DNA of 12,953 nt, from positions 1 through 12,953 of the forward strand of contig JAEWGK010000117.1 in assembly GCA_023388385.1 (NCBI GenBank), written 5' to 3'. The DNA comes from Actinomycetes bacterium (GTDB lineage Bacteria; Actinomycetota; Actinomycetes; Mycobacteriales; Mycobacteriaceae). Position 1 is the first letter of the stretch. Each line of letters begins with the position of its first letter. The notes under the pieces were generated by a model. The model saw only the letters and a program-made list of their open reading frames with translations, had not been told where the DNA came from and searched no databases. Of this stretch, positions 7,009 through 12,877 are shown one piece after another. The position numbers were made by a program, and so were the translations under genes.

Positions 7009-7709
7009 CCCACCGCGAACCGCTGCGGGACGGCGGCGCGGAGGATGAGCCGACGCTCCTCGACCAGATGGGCGGGGTCTCGGGCCTGGTGGCCACGACC
7101 CTGCCCGTCGTTGTGCTCGTGCCCGTCAACGCCACGTGGGGCCTCGTCCCCGCGATGGTCGCCGCCATCGCCGTGGCCGTGGCTATCTTCGTCTGGAGGC
7201 TGGCCCGCCGCGACACCCTCCAGCCCGCCGTGTCGGGCCTGTTCGGCGTGCTCATCGGTGCGGCGATCGCGTTCGCGATGGGTGACGCCAAGGGGTTCTT
7301 CGTCTACGGCATCTGGTACTCCGCGATCGCGGCGGCGCTGTTCTGCCTGTCCATCGTGATCCGCCGGCCCGCCGTCGGCATCATCTGGGAGGGCCTCAAC
7401 GGACGCTCCGGCTGGCGGGAGGACCGCCGCGTGGTGCGCGCCTACGACATCGCCACGGTCGCGTGGGCGCTGGTGTTCGCCGCGCGCTTCGTGGTGCAGA
7501 ACCGCTTTTACCGCGCCGACGACGTCGAATGGCTCGGCGTCGCCCGCATCCTCATGGGCTGGCCCCTGACCGCGCTGGTGCTGCTGGTCACCGTGGTCGC
7601 CGTGCGCTCCGCGCGCGAGGCGAAGGAACGTGGCGACGCCCCGGGCGGCGCCGTGGACGACGGCGCGGACGCGGGCTCCGACGGCGCGGATCGGGAGAAG
7701 CGCGGATGA
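7005..7709 (+). CDS. DUF3159 family polytopic membrane protein
   Basis: A 234-residue integral membrane protein of unknown function. The family opening TLLDQMGGVSGL (17-28) is followed by about six hydrophobic segments (roughly 26-43, 46-66, 76-93, 98-118, 147-165, 178-200). A conserved-looking loop, EGLNGRSGWREDRRVVRAYD (129-148), sits between helices 4 and 5. The last 35 residues are hydrophilic, Asp/Gly-rich and probably cytoplasmic and disordered. It starts with GTG at 7005, which overlaps the preceding TGA as GTGA; its own TGA overlaps the next ATG as ATGA. The tight overlaps on both sides indicate an operon with coupled translation. Relatives are sometimes annotated only as membrane proteins, and no transport signature is visible. 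Confidence 0.87.
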   Translation: MTHREPLRDGGAEDEPTLLDQMGGVSGLVATTLPVVVLVPVNATWGLVPAMVAAIAVAVAIFVWRLARRDTLQPAVSGLFGVLIGAAIAFAMGDAKGFFVYGIWYSAIAAALFCLSIVIRRPAVGIIWEGLNGRSGWREDRRVVRAYDIATVAWALVFAARFVVQNRFYRADDVEWLGVARILMGWPLTALVLLVTVVAVRSAREAKERGDAPGGAVDDGADAGSDGADREKRG

Positions 7710-8923
7710 CCGGCCACGTCCGCCTCCGCATCGACCGCCCGGCCCACGGCGGGGAGTCCATCGGGCTTCTCGACGGCCGCGTCGTGCTGGTGCGCGGCGC
7801 CATCCCCGGCGAGCTCGTCGATGTCGTACTCGACGATCCGGACGCGAAGCTGCTGCGCGGCTCCGTCGCAGGTATCGAGGAGGCCTCGCCCCACCGCATC
7901 GACGGCATGTGCGATGCCGCGGCAGCCGGCGCCGGCTGCTGCGATCTCGACTTCGTCGACCCGGCCCATGCTGCAGTGCTCAAGGGCGAAGTCGTCGCCG
8001 ACGCGCTCCGCCGCATCGGCCGCTTCGCCCCGGAGGAGGTGCCGGGCATCGCCGTCACGGAGCTGTCGCCGGCCACGGGGTGGCGCACCCGGCTGCGCCT
8101 CGGCGTCGACCGCCGGGGCAGCGCCGGCCTGCGCCGTCGCCGCTCGCGCGACCTGGTCACGGGAGTGCGATGCGCCCAGACCGTGGAGGGCCTGATGGCC
8201 GGCCTCGGGGACCCCGGCACCGCGCCCGCGGGTGGGGAGCTCCACGCCGTCATCGACGCCGACGGGCGCCGCCACCTGCTGCACCGTGCCGCCCCGGAGC
8301 GGGGTGTGCGGGGACGGCGGCGCCGCCGCCCCGCAGCTACGGTCGTCGAGGGCTCGGCGACCGCACCGGTCGAGGCCGGCGGCCGGCGTTTCGAGGTCGC
8401 CGTCGACGGATTCTGGCAGGCCCACGTCGCCGCCGCCGACTACTACGTTGAGGTGGTGCGCAGCTGGCTGCCGGAGGTACCCGGCGGCCGCGCGTGGGAT
8501 CTCTACGGCGGTGCCGGAGTGCTCGCCGCTCCGCTGGCGGAGCTCGTCGGCGGTGATGGAGGGGAGGGGTCGGTCGTCAGCGTCGAGGCCTCCCCGCAGG
8601 CCGCGGTCGCGGGGCGGGCGGCTCTGCCCGATCTTCCCGTCGAGTTCGTCACCGCACGGGTGGAGGACGCCGTCGGCGGGATCGTGGACCTCGCGGTGCT
8701 CGACCCGCCGCGGACGGGCGCGGGTGCGGCCGTCGTCACGGCGATCGCCGCGGCCGGACCCGGGCACGTGCTGCACATCGGCTGCGACCCGGCGACGTTC
8801 GCGCGCGATGCGGCGGCGTGGCGGGACGCCGGCTACCGGCTGACCCGGCTGGAGGCAGTCGACGCCTTCCCCGGCACGCACCACGTCGAGACACTGTCCC
8901 TGTTCGAGCGCGTCGGGCGGTAG
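7706..8923 (+). CDS. TrmA/RlmD-family class I SAM-dependent RNA (uracil-5) methyltransferase
   Basis: A 405-residue enzyme predicted to methylate C5 of a uridine in tRNA or rRNA. The N-terminus (about 1-60) looks like a TRAM RNA-binding domain. A Cys-containing segment follows (Cys69, Cys78, Cys79, with Cys156 later), corresponding to the iron-sulfur region of RlmD-type enzymes. The C-terminal Rossmann domain shows DLYGGAGV (265-272, SAM motif I), VLDPPRTG (331-338, motif IV), HIGCDPATFARD (357-368, with catalytic nucleophile Cys360) and DAFPGTHHVETL (386-397, general-base Glu395). The insert 139-230 is Arg-rich. ATG at 7706 overlaps the upstream stop, and GGGAGAAG lies 5 nt before it. Actinobacterial members are loosely called TrcA or Rv2689c-like; the exact target nucleotide cannot be told from sequence. 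Confidence 0.9.
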   Translation: MTGHVRLRIDRPAHGGESIGLLDGRVVLVRGAIPGELVDVVLDDPDAKLLRGSVAGIEEASPHRIDGMCDAAAAGAGCCDLDFVDPAHAAVLKGEVVADALRRIGRFAPEEVPGIAVTELSPATGWRTRLRLGVDRRGSAGLRRRRSRDLVTGVRCAQTVEGLMAGLGDPGTAPAGGELHAVIDADGRRHLLHRAAPERGVRGRRRRRPAATVVEGSATAPVEAGGRRFEVAVDGFWQAHVAAADYYVEVVRSWLPEVPGGRAWDLYGGAGVLAAPLAELVGGDGGEGSVVSVEASPQAAVAGRAALPDLPVEFVTARVEDAVGGIVDLAVLDPPRTGAGAAVVTAIAAAGPGHVLHIGCDPATFARDAAAWRDAGYRLTRLEAVDAFPGTHHVETLSLFERVGR

Positions 8924-8931
8924 TGCGCCCG
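8914..8931. terminator. Small hairpin between the methyltransferase and RNase D genes
   Basis: CGGGCG (8914-8919) pairs with CGCCCG (8926-8931) around a 6-nt loop that includes the methyltransferase stop codon. The two convergent genes are only 18 bp apart, so any terminator must overlap coding sequence. Support is weak. Confidence 0.3.
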
Positions 8932-8941
8932 CCGCTGGTGC

Positions 8942-10213
8942 TCAGCCGAGCGGCTGCGCCGCCGGCAGGAGGACGGCCTCGGCGATGACGGTGGCCAGGA
9001 TGTCCTCCTGCCACGGGTGGGCACCCTCGGCGCGCAGCAGGCGGCGCACGCCGTCGACGCCGGCAGGGGCGGGAACATCCTGATCGGCGCCGCCCAGGAT
9101 CCACGCGACATGGCGCATCGTCTTCGGTGGCAGGAGCGTCTCCGGCGAGATGCCGAGCTCCTCCGCCGCGCCCCGGTAGGCGGGCTCCAGCAGCTCCAGC
9201 GTGCGGGCGGCGCCGGGGGCGCGCTCCGGCCAGTCCCTCTGGTGGGGGATGCCCCTGGTGGTGGAGCGGACGAGCTCCGGGCGGTCGGACGCCGGGAGCG
9301 ACAGTGCGCGGCGGACCACGCCGTACCAGTCGGCGGCGGAGCCCCGGCGGCGGCGTGGGAAGCCGCGGATGGCGGCGAGCTCGTGCTCGGAGCGCGGCAG
9401 TTCGCGGGCCACGGCGACGATCACGCCGTGCGGCAGGACGCGCGTGGGGGAGACGTCGCGGGCGCGGGCGCGGGCGTCGCGTTCGCGCCACAGCTCTCGG
9501 GCGACGACGAGCTGGTCCGGCCGGCGAAGGCCGCCGATGCCCCTGAGATGCCGCCAGCCCTCCGGATCGGGGTTGTTCAGCGGGGCCCCGGCGCCGCCGT
9601 GTGCGGCATCGGGGGTGAATCGGTCGAGGATCGCCCGGGTCTCGTCGAGCAGCCAGTCCATGCGGTCGAGCTCGGACAGCGCGTCGCCGAGGGACTCGGC
9701 AAGCTCCGGAAGCAGCTCGACGTCGAGCGCCGCGTAGTCCAGCCAGTCGGCGGGCAGTGGCCTGCGGGACCAGTCTTCGCGCCCGTGACCCTTCGCCAGC
9801 GACCAGCCCAGGAACCGCTCGGTCATCGCCGCGAGGTTGACGCGCTCGAGGCCGAGCAGGCGTCCGGCGATCTCCGTGTCGAACAGCTCGGAGGGCAGCA
9901 GTCCCAGCGCGGTGAGGCACGGCAGATCGCTCGGGGAGGCATGCAGCACCCACGGCAAGGGGTTGATCGCCTCGGGCAGGGGGCCGACGGCGGAGCGATC
10001 CGTCTCGGGGTCGATGAGAAAGGTGCCGGCGCCCTCGCGGCGCAGCTGGATGAGCAGCGCGCGGTCGTCGTAGACGTAGGCGGATGCCCGCTCCGTGTCG
10101 ACGGCCAGGGGGCCCCGGCCCGCCGCGAGCGCCTCGGCCGCGGCCGCCACCTGATCGCGGGTGACGAGCACCTCCGGCGTGCCGGCGCGGGGGCGGAGCA
10201 AGGGCGTGGCCAT
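8942..10213 (-). CDS. rnd: RNase D-like 3'-5' exonuclease with HRDC domain
   Basis: A predicted DEDDy 3'-5' exoribonuclease, acting in tRNA or stable RNA 3' processing. The 423-residue protein has an N-terminal exonuclease domain with VDTERASAY (38-46, catalytic Asp39 and Glu41), HASPSDLPCL (91-100, Asp96) and LDYAALDV (158-165, Tyr160 and Asp164), the full DEDDy set. The HRDC domain (about 217-285) begins at EGWRHLRGIGGLRRPDQL. The remaining 140 residues form a C-terminal region found in actinobacterial homologues such as M. tuberculosis Rv2681. Start ATG at 10213: TAAAAT (10221-10226) lies 7 nt upstream, fitting a leaderless mRNA, and no Shine-Dalgarno sequence is present. Substrate is not deducible. 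Confidence 0.92.
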   Translation of the reverse strand: MATPLLRPRAGTPEVLVTRDQVAAAAEALAAGRGPLAVDTERASAYVYDDRALLIQLRREGAGTFLIDPETDRSAVGPLPEAINPLPWVLHASPSDLPCLTALGLLPSELFDTEIAGRLLGLERVNLAAMTERFLGWSLAKGHGREDWSRRPLPADWLDYAALDVELLPELAESLGDALSELDRMDWLLDETRAILDRFTPDAAHGGAGAPLNNPDPEGWRHLRGIGGLRRPDQLVVARELWRERDARARARDVSPTRVLPHGVIVAVARELPRSEHELAAIRGFPRRRRGSAADWYGVVRRALSLPASDRPELVRSTTRGIPHQRDWPERAPGAARTLELLEPAYRGAAEELGISPETLLPPKTMRHVAWILGGADQDVPAPAGVDGVRRLLRAEGAHPWQEDILATVIAEAVLLPAAQPLG

Positions 10214-10220
10214 GCAGGTG

Positions 10221-10226
10221 ATTTTA
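10221..10226 (-). promoter_or_regulatory. rnd promoter -10 box (TAAAAT)
   Basis: TAAAAT on the minus strand (one mismatch from TATAAT) ends 7 nt before the ATG at 10213. It stands out in very GC-rich surroundings. No -35 hexamer is recognisable 16-18 bp upstream. Confidence 0.6.
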
Positions 10227-10231
10227 GGCGG

Positions 10232-10389
10232 GGCCGAAGCGGCCGCGGGAATCGGGCGCCCGGCGGTCGTCGCGGGCGTGGCGGCGGCCCCGCGGCGCGT
10301 GGCGGGAATCCCGCCGGAGGGGGCCGGATACGGCCCAGCGTGGCTCCAAGCCGTTGACGAATCCCCTTCCTCCGGGGGTTGTCAAGCGG
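10232..10389. other. Cluster of four inverted repeats in the rnd / iron-transport spacer
   Basis: Four inverted repeats occur in 158 bp: GGCCG-AAG-CGGCC (10232-10244); the odd palindrome GGCGGGA-A-TCCCGCC (10301-10315); GGGCCG-GATA-CGGCCC (10321-10336); and a long hairpin at 10351-10389. The last has a 15-bp stem: CCG, TTGAC and AATCCCC against GGGGGTT, GTCAA and CGG, with one bulged G on each side, one T:G pair and a 7-nt loop. No open frame with credible coding features lies here. The region could be operators, a structured RNA or a remnant repeat. The non-coding stretch runs from 10214 to 10615 and also holds the iron-operon promoter region. Confidence 0.5.
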
Positions 10390-10426
10390 TCACGGCAACA
10401 TTTTCACCGATGCATATTCACGGAAA

Positions 10427-10460
10427 AGCGCAGGTCAAATAGTTAAGTGCCGCCTGCGCT
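10427..10460. promoter_or_regulatory. Perfect 8-bp inverted repeat upstream of the iron-uptake promoter
   Basis: AGCGCAGG (10427-10434) and CCTGCGCT (10453-10460) flank an AT-rich 18-bp spacer. It lies just upstream of the DtxR-like site and could be an activator or repressor site, or an RNA hairpin. I do not recognise it as a known corynebacterial operator. Confidence 0.4.
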
Positions 10461-10467
10461 GAAAGTG

Positions 10468-10486
10468 TAAGGGTAGCCATGCAAAA
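10468..10486. promoter_or_regulatory. Candidate DtxR (iron repressor) box
   Basis: The 19 bp at 10468-10486 match 13 of 19 positions of the DtxR/IdeR consensus TTAGGTTAGCCTAACCTAA. The left half is better conserved (TxAGG and TAGCC). It overlaps the -35 region of the promoter candidate at 10495-10500, where iron-bound DtxR would block polymerase. Position ahead of a siderophore transporter supports the call, but the right half-site is weak. Confidence 0.5.
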
Positions 10487-10494
10487 ATCTGTGT

Positions 10495-10500
10495 TAAGGT
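10495..10500 (+). promoter_or_regulatory. Candidate iron-transport operon -10 box (TAAGGT)
   Basis: TAAGGT fits TANNNT and lies immediately downstream of the DtxR-like box. The predicted start near 10507 gives a leader of about 110 nt. No good -35 hexamer is seen at 17 bp. Confidence 0.4.
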
Positions 10501-10588
10501 CCTGGTCAGTGGACCGCCACGATTCTCGTGGGTGCAGCCGATCCTGGGGCCGGTCCAGGCAATGTTCCCGCCCTCCGGATCGGAGGGC
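10498..10588 (+). other. Structured 5' leader: three successive hairpins
   Basis: GGTCC/GGACC (10498-10502, 10511-10515), CCTGG/CCAGG (10543-10547, 10555-10559) and GCCCTCCG/CGGAGGGC (10570-10577, 10581-10588) follow one another upstream of the ribosome-binding site at 10601-10609. The last is an 8-bp stem with loop GAT, ending 12 nt before GAAGGAGAT. The first overlaps the -10 box, so only part of it would be in the transcript. No known riboswitch class was recognised. Confidence 0.4.
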
Positions 10589-10615
10589 CCGAAACAACAC
10601 GAAGGAGATCAATCC

Positions 10616-11599
10616 TTGTTCCTCACGAAGCGCCGCTCCGCCGCCGCCATCGTCGCCGCCTCGCTGGCGTTCGGCCTGGCGGCCTGCTCCTCCGACGACA
10701 CCGCCGCCGAGAGCTCCGACGGCAAGGGCGCCACCATCACCGTCGAGGACAACTTCGGCGAGCAGACGGTCCCGCAGTCCGCCGAGCGCGTCGTCCTCAC
10801 CGACAACCGCTCCTTCGAGGCCCTCGCCGATTGGGGTGTCGAGCCGGTCGCCGCGCCGATGCGCCTCGTCCCGAAGACCGTCACCTTCGCCAATCAGGAT
10901 CAGATCCTGGACATGGGCAACCACAAGGAGCCGGACTTCGAAAAGGTCGTCGAGGCGAACCCGGACCTCATCGTCACCGGCCAGCGCTTCGCCAAGCAGC
11001 GCGACAAGCTCATCGAGGCCGCCCCGGAGAGCGCCATCGTCGACTTCACGCCGCGCGAGGACAAGCCGTTCGACGAGGAGCTCATCCGCCAGACCGAGAA
11101 CCTGGGCAAGCTCTTCGGCAAGGAGGAGGAGGCCGCGAAGCTCATCGAGGACTTCCGGGCGTCCATCGACCGCGCGAAGAAGGCCTACGCCGGCCAGACC
11201 ACGATGGGCCTCATCACCTCCGGCGGCGAGATCAACTACGCCGCGCCGCACGCCGGCCGCACCGTCGGTCCGGTCTTCGACATCCTGGGCCTGAAGCCGT
11301 CCCTCGAGGTCGAGGGCACCTCCGACCACCAGGGCGACGACATCTCCGTCGAGGCCATCGCCGAGTCCGACCCGCAGCTCATCATCGTCATGGACCGCGA
11401 CGCCGCCATCGGCAGCAAGAAGGAGGGCTCCGCCCCCGCCGCCGACCTCATCGCCGACTCCGCCGCGCTGCAGAACGTCGCCGCGGTCAAGGACGGCAAC
11501 ATCGTGTACTTCCCGGAGGACACCTACATCAACGAGTCCATCCAGACCTACACCGAGTTCTTCAACGCGCTGGCCGATCAGCTGGAGAAGAAGCAGTAG
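10616..11599 (+). CDS. Iron-siderophore ABC transporter substrate-binding lipoprotein
   Basis: The periplasmic-binding-protein-like component that captures a ferric siderophore (or heme) at the cell surface. The 327-residue precursor has basic residues KRR (5-7), a hydrophobic stretch and the lipobox LAAC, with Cys24 as the lipidation site, followed by a Ser/Asp-rich linker. The mature part fits the FecB/PeriplasBP_2 fold: VEDNFGEQTVPQSAERVV (43-60), RSFEALADWGVEP (65-77), NPDLIVTGQRF (115-125), then a long connecting helix and C-terminal lobe with DPQLIIVMDRDAAIG (252-266). It most resembles the CeuE/YclQ/FatB group for catecholate-type siderophores, which is from memory. Start TTG at 10616: GAAGGAGAT lies 6 nt upstream and this gives a proper signal peptide. 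An in-frame ATG at 10532 would add 28 residues of non-coding character. Permease genes follow. Confidence 0.9.
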   Translation: MFLTKRRSAAAIVAASLAFGLAACSSDDTAAESSDGKGATITVEDNFGEQTVPQSAERVVLTDNRSFEALADWGVEPVAAPMRLVPKTVTFANQDQILDMGNHKEPDFEKVVEANPDLIVTGQRFAKQRDKLIEAAPESAIVDFTPREDKPFDEELIRQTENLGKLFGKEEEAAKLIEDFRASIDRAKKAYAGQTTMGLITSGGEINYAAPHAGRTVGPVFDILGLKPSLEVEGTSDHQGDDISVEAIAESDPQLIIVMDRDAAIGSKKEGSAPAADLIADSAALQNVAAVKDGNIVYFPEDTYINESIQTYTEFFNALADQLEKKQ

Positions 11600-11656
11600 G
11601 GACGGGCTCTCGAGCCGGGCGACGTCCGGCCGCAATCCCCGGCCGTCCGCGCTACC

Positions 11657-11688
11657 GGGCCCCGCAGCCGACTATGGCGGTGGGGCCC
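11657..11688 (+). terminator. Terminator-like hairpin between the binding protein and permease genes
   Basis: GGGCCCC (11657-11663) pairs with GGGGCCC (11682-11688). Further pairing inside (C11665-G11680, C11668-G11677, C11669-G11676) gives a long irregular stem, followed by TT at 11689-11690. It lies 58 nt after the binding-protein stop. It could act as a partial terminator or 3' stabiliser, giving more binding protein than permease, which is a usual need in ABC importers. Confidence 0.5.
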
Positions 11689-11718
11689 TTCCCGTGCCCG
11701 TCGTCGCACCTCGAATCC

Positions 11719-11741
11719 CCGTACGCGATAATGACGTACGG
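11719..11741. promoter_or_regulatory. Internal promoter -10 GATAAT inside a perfect inverted repeat
   Basis: CCGTACG (11719-11725) and CGTACGG (11735-11741) are exact inverted repeats around a 9-bp spacer that contains GATAAT (11727-11732), a good -10. This is the layout of an operator straddling a -10 box. It lies upstream of the permease gene and downstream of the hairpin at 11657-11688, so the permease part may have its own regulated promoter. A -35 is only weakly suggested (TCGCAC at 11704). Confidence 0.45.
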
Positions 11742-11785
11742 CTATGCGCAATGAAGGAAGCACAACCCAACATGGGAAAGCATCT

Positions 11786-12877
11786 ATGATATCCCAGAAC
11801 ACCTCGGAGGCCCTCGGGCCGCCGACCAGAGGACCGGGCGCGGACCCGGCCGCCCCGCAGGGCGCGCCGACCGCGGGGAAGGCATGCGCCTCCTCCCGGG
11901 ACGCCGCCGCCCCGGAGCGCGGCCGCGGAAAGCTGTTCACCTGGCCCCTCATCATCGGCATCATCGTCACCGCCGCGCTGGTCGTCGGTTCGCTCTTCGT
12001 CGGCGCCTACGACATCTTCGGCAACGAGGACGGCGCCGAGATGTTCCAGATCACGCGTGTGCCCCGCGCCATCGCGCTGGTGCTCGCCGGCGCGGCGATG
12101 GGGATGTGCGGCCTGCTCATGCAGCTCATCACGCAGAACCGCTTCGTTGAGCCGACGACGACCGGCACGACCGAGTGGGCGGGCCTCGGCCTGCTGCTGG
12201 TCATGGTCGTCTTCCCGGGCTCGGCGATCCTGCCGCAGATGATCGGGGCCATCATCACCGCGTTCGTCGGCACGATGGTCTTCTTCGCGTTCATCCAGAA
12301 GGTGACGCTGAAATCGTCGGTCATCGTGCCCATCGTCGGCATGATGCTCGGCGCCGTCGTCGGCGGCGTGTCGACCTACGTCGGCATGGCCACCGACATG
12401 CTGCAGTCGCTGCAGATCTGGTTCCAGGGCTCCTTCACCTCCGTGCTGGAGGGTCAGTACGAGCCGCTGTGGGCCGTCACGGTCGTCGTGATCGTCGTCT
12501 TCATCGTCGCCGACCGCTTCACCGTGGCGGGCCTCGGCGAGGAGGTCGCGACGAACGTCGGCCTCAACTACCGCGCGATCATGCTGCTGGGCACGGGCCT
12601 GGTGGCCGTCGCGACGGGCATCATCACCGTCGTCGTCGGCAACCTGCCGTTCCTCGGCCTCATCGTCCCGAACCTCGTGTCGATGTTCCGCGGCGACGAT
12701 CTGCGCTCGAACCTGCCGTGGGTCTGCATCGTCGGCATCATGGTCGTCACCGTGTGCGACCTCATCGGCCGCACGATCATCCACCCGTTCGAGATCCCGG
12801 TCTCGACCATCCTGGCCGTCGTGGGCACGGTCGTGTTCACCTACATGCTCATGCGCCAGCGGAAGGCGGAGGGCTGA
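11786..12877 (+). CDS. Iron-siderophore ABC transporter permease (FecCD family)
   Basis: Inner-membrane permease of a BtuC/FecCD-type importer, 363 residues. A Pro/Ala-rich cytoplasmic N-terminus (to about 50) precedes about nine or ten membrane segments starting at 53-74. Family marks: RVPRAIALVLAGAAMGMCG (91-109), then NRFVEPTTTGTTEWAGLG (118-135), the variant of the NPLADP-type signature seen in the CeuB/FatD/YclN group; GNLPFLGLIVPNLVS (285-299), the ATPase-contact loop; and IGRTIIHPFEIPVSTI (327-342). This subgroup serves catecholate-type siderophores in known systems. Start ATG at 11786 has GGGAAAG 5 nt upstream. An in-frame ATG at 11744 would add 14 residues using codons unlike the rest of the gene, so I reject it. 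The stop overlaps the next ATG (TGATGA), indicating coupling. Confidence 0.92.
   Translation: MISQNTSEALGPPTRGPGADPAAPQGAPTAGKACASSRDAAAPERGRGKLFTWPLIIGIIVTAALVVGSLFVGAYDIFGNEDGAEMFQITRVPRAIALVLAGAAMGMCGLLMQLITQNRFVEPTTTGTTEWAGLGLLLVMVVFPGSAILPQMIGAIITAFVGTMVFFAFIQKVTLKSSVIVPIVGMMLGAVVGGVSTYVGMATDMLQSLQIWFQGSFTSVLEGQYEPLWAVTVVVIVVFIVADRFTVAGLGEEVATNVGLNYRAIMLLGTGLVAVATGIITVVVGNLPFLGLIVPNLVSMFRGDDLRSNLPWVCIVGIMVVTVCDLIGRTIIHPFEIPVSTILAVVGTVVFTYMLMRQRKAEG

Noticed and set aside
7463..7705. N-terminal extension of the RNA methyltransferase over the DUF3159 gene
   Set aside because: It is out of frame inside DUF3159 and Arg-rich; ATG at 7706 has a ribosome-binding site and begins the TRAM-like domain.
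9017..10357. Long plus-strand open frame antisense to rnd (446 codons)
   Set aside because: The minus strand encodes a complete DEDDy exonuclease with HRDC domain; the antisense product has no recognisable motif and composition typical of a shadow frame.
10161..10442. Possible small protein (93 codons) in the rnd/iron-operon spacer
   Set aside because: Half of it is antisense to rnd, there is no ribosome-binding site, and the frame crosses several inverted repeats with no domain-like composition.
10532..10615. ATG at 10532 as start of the siderophore-binding protein
   Set aside because: It would bury the signal peptide behind 28 residues and put the hairpin and ribosome-binding site in coding sequence; TTG at 10616 is well placed.
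11744..11785. ATG at 11744 as start of the permease
   Set aside because: The 14 codons use AAT, GAA, GGA, ACA, CAA, AAA and TCT, unlike the GC-ending codons of the gene, and no ribosome-binding site precedes it.
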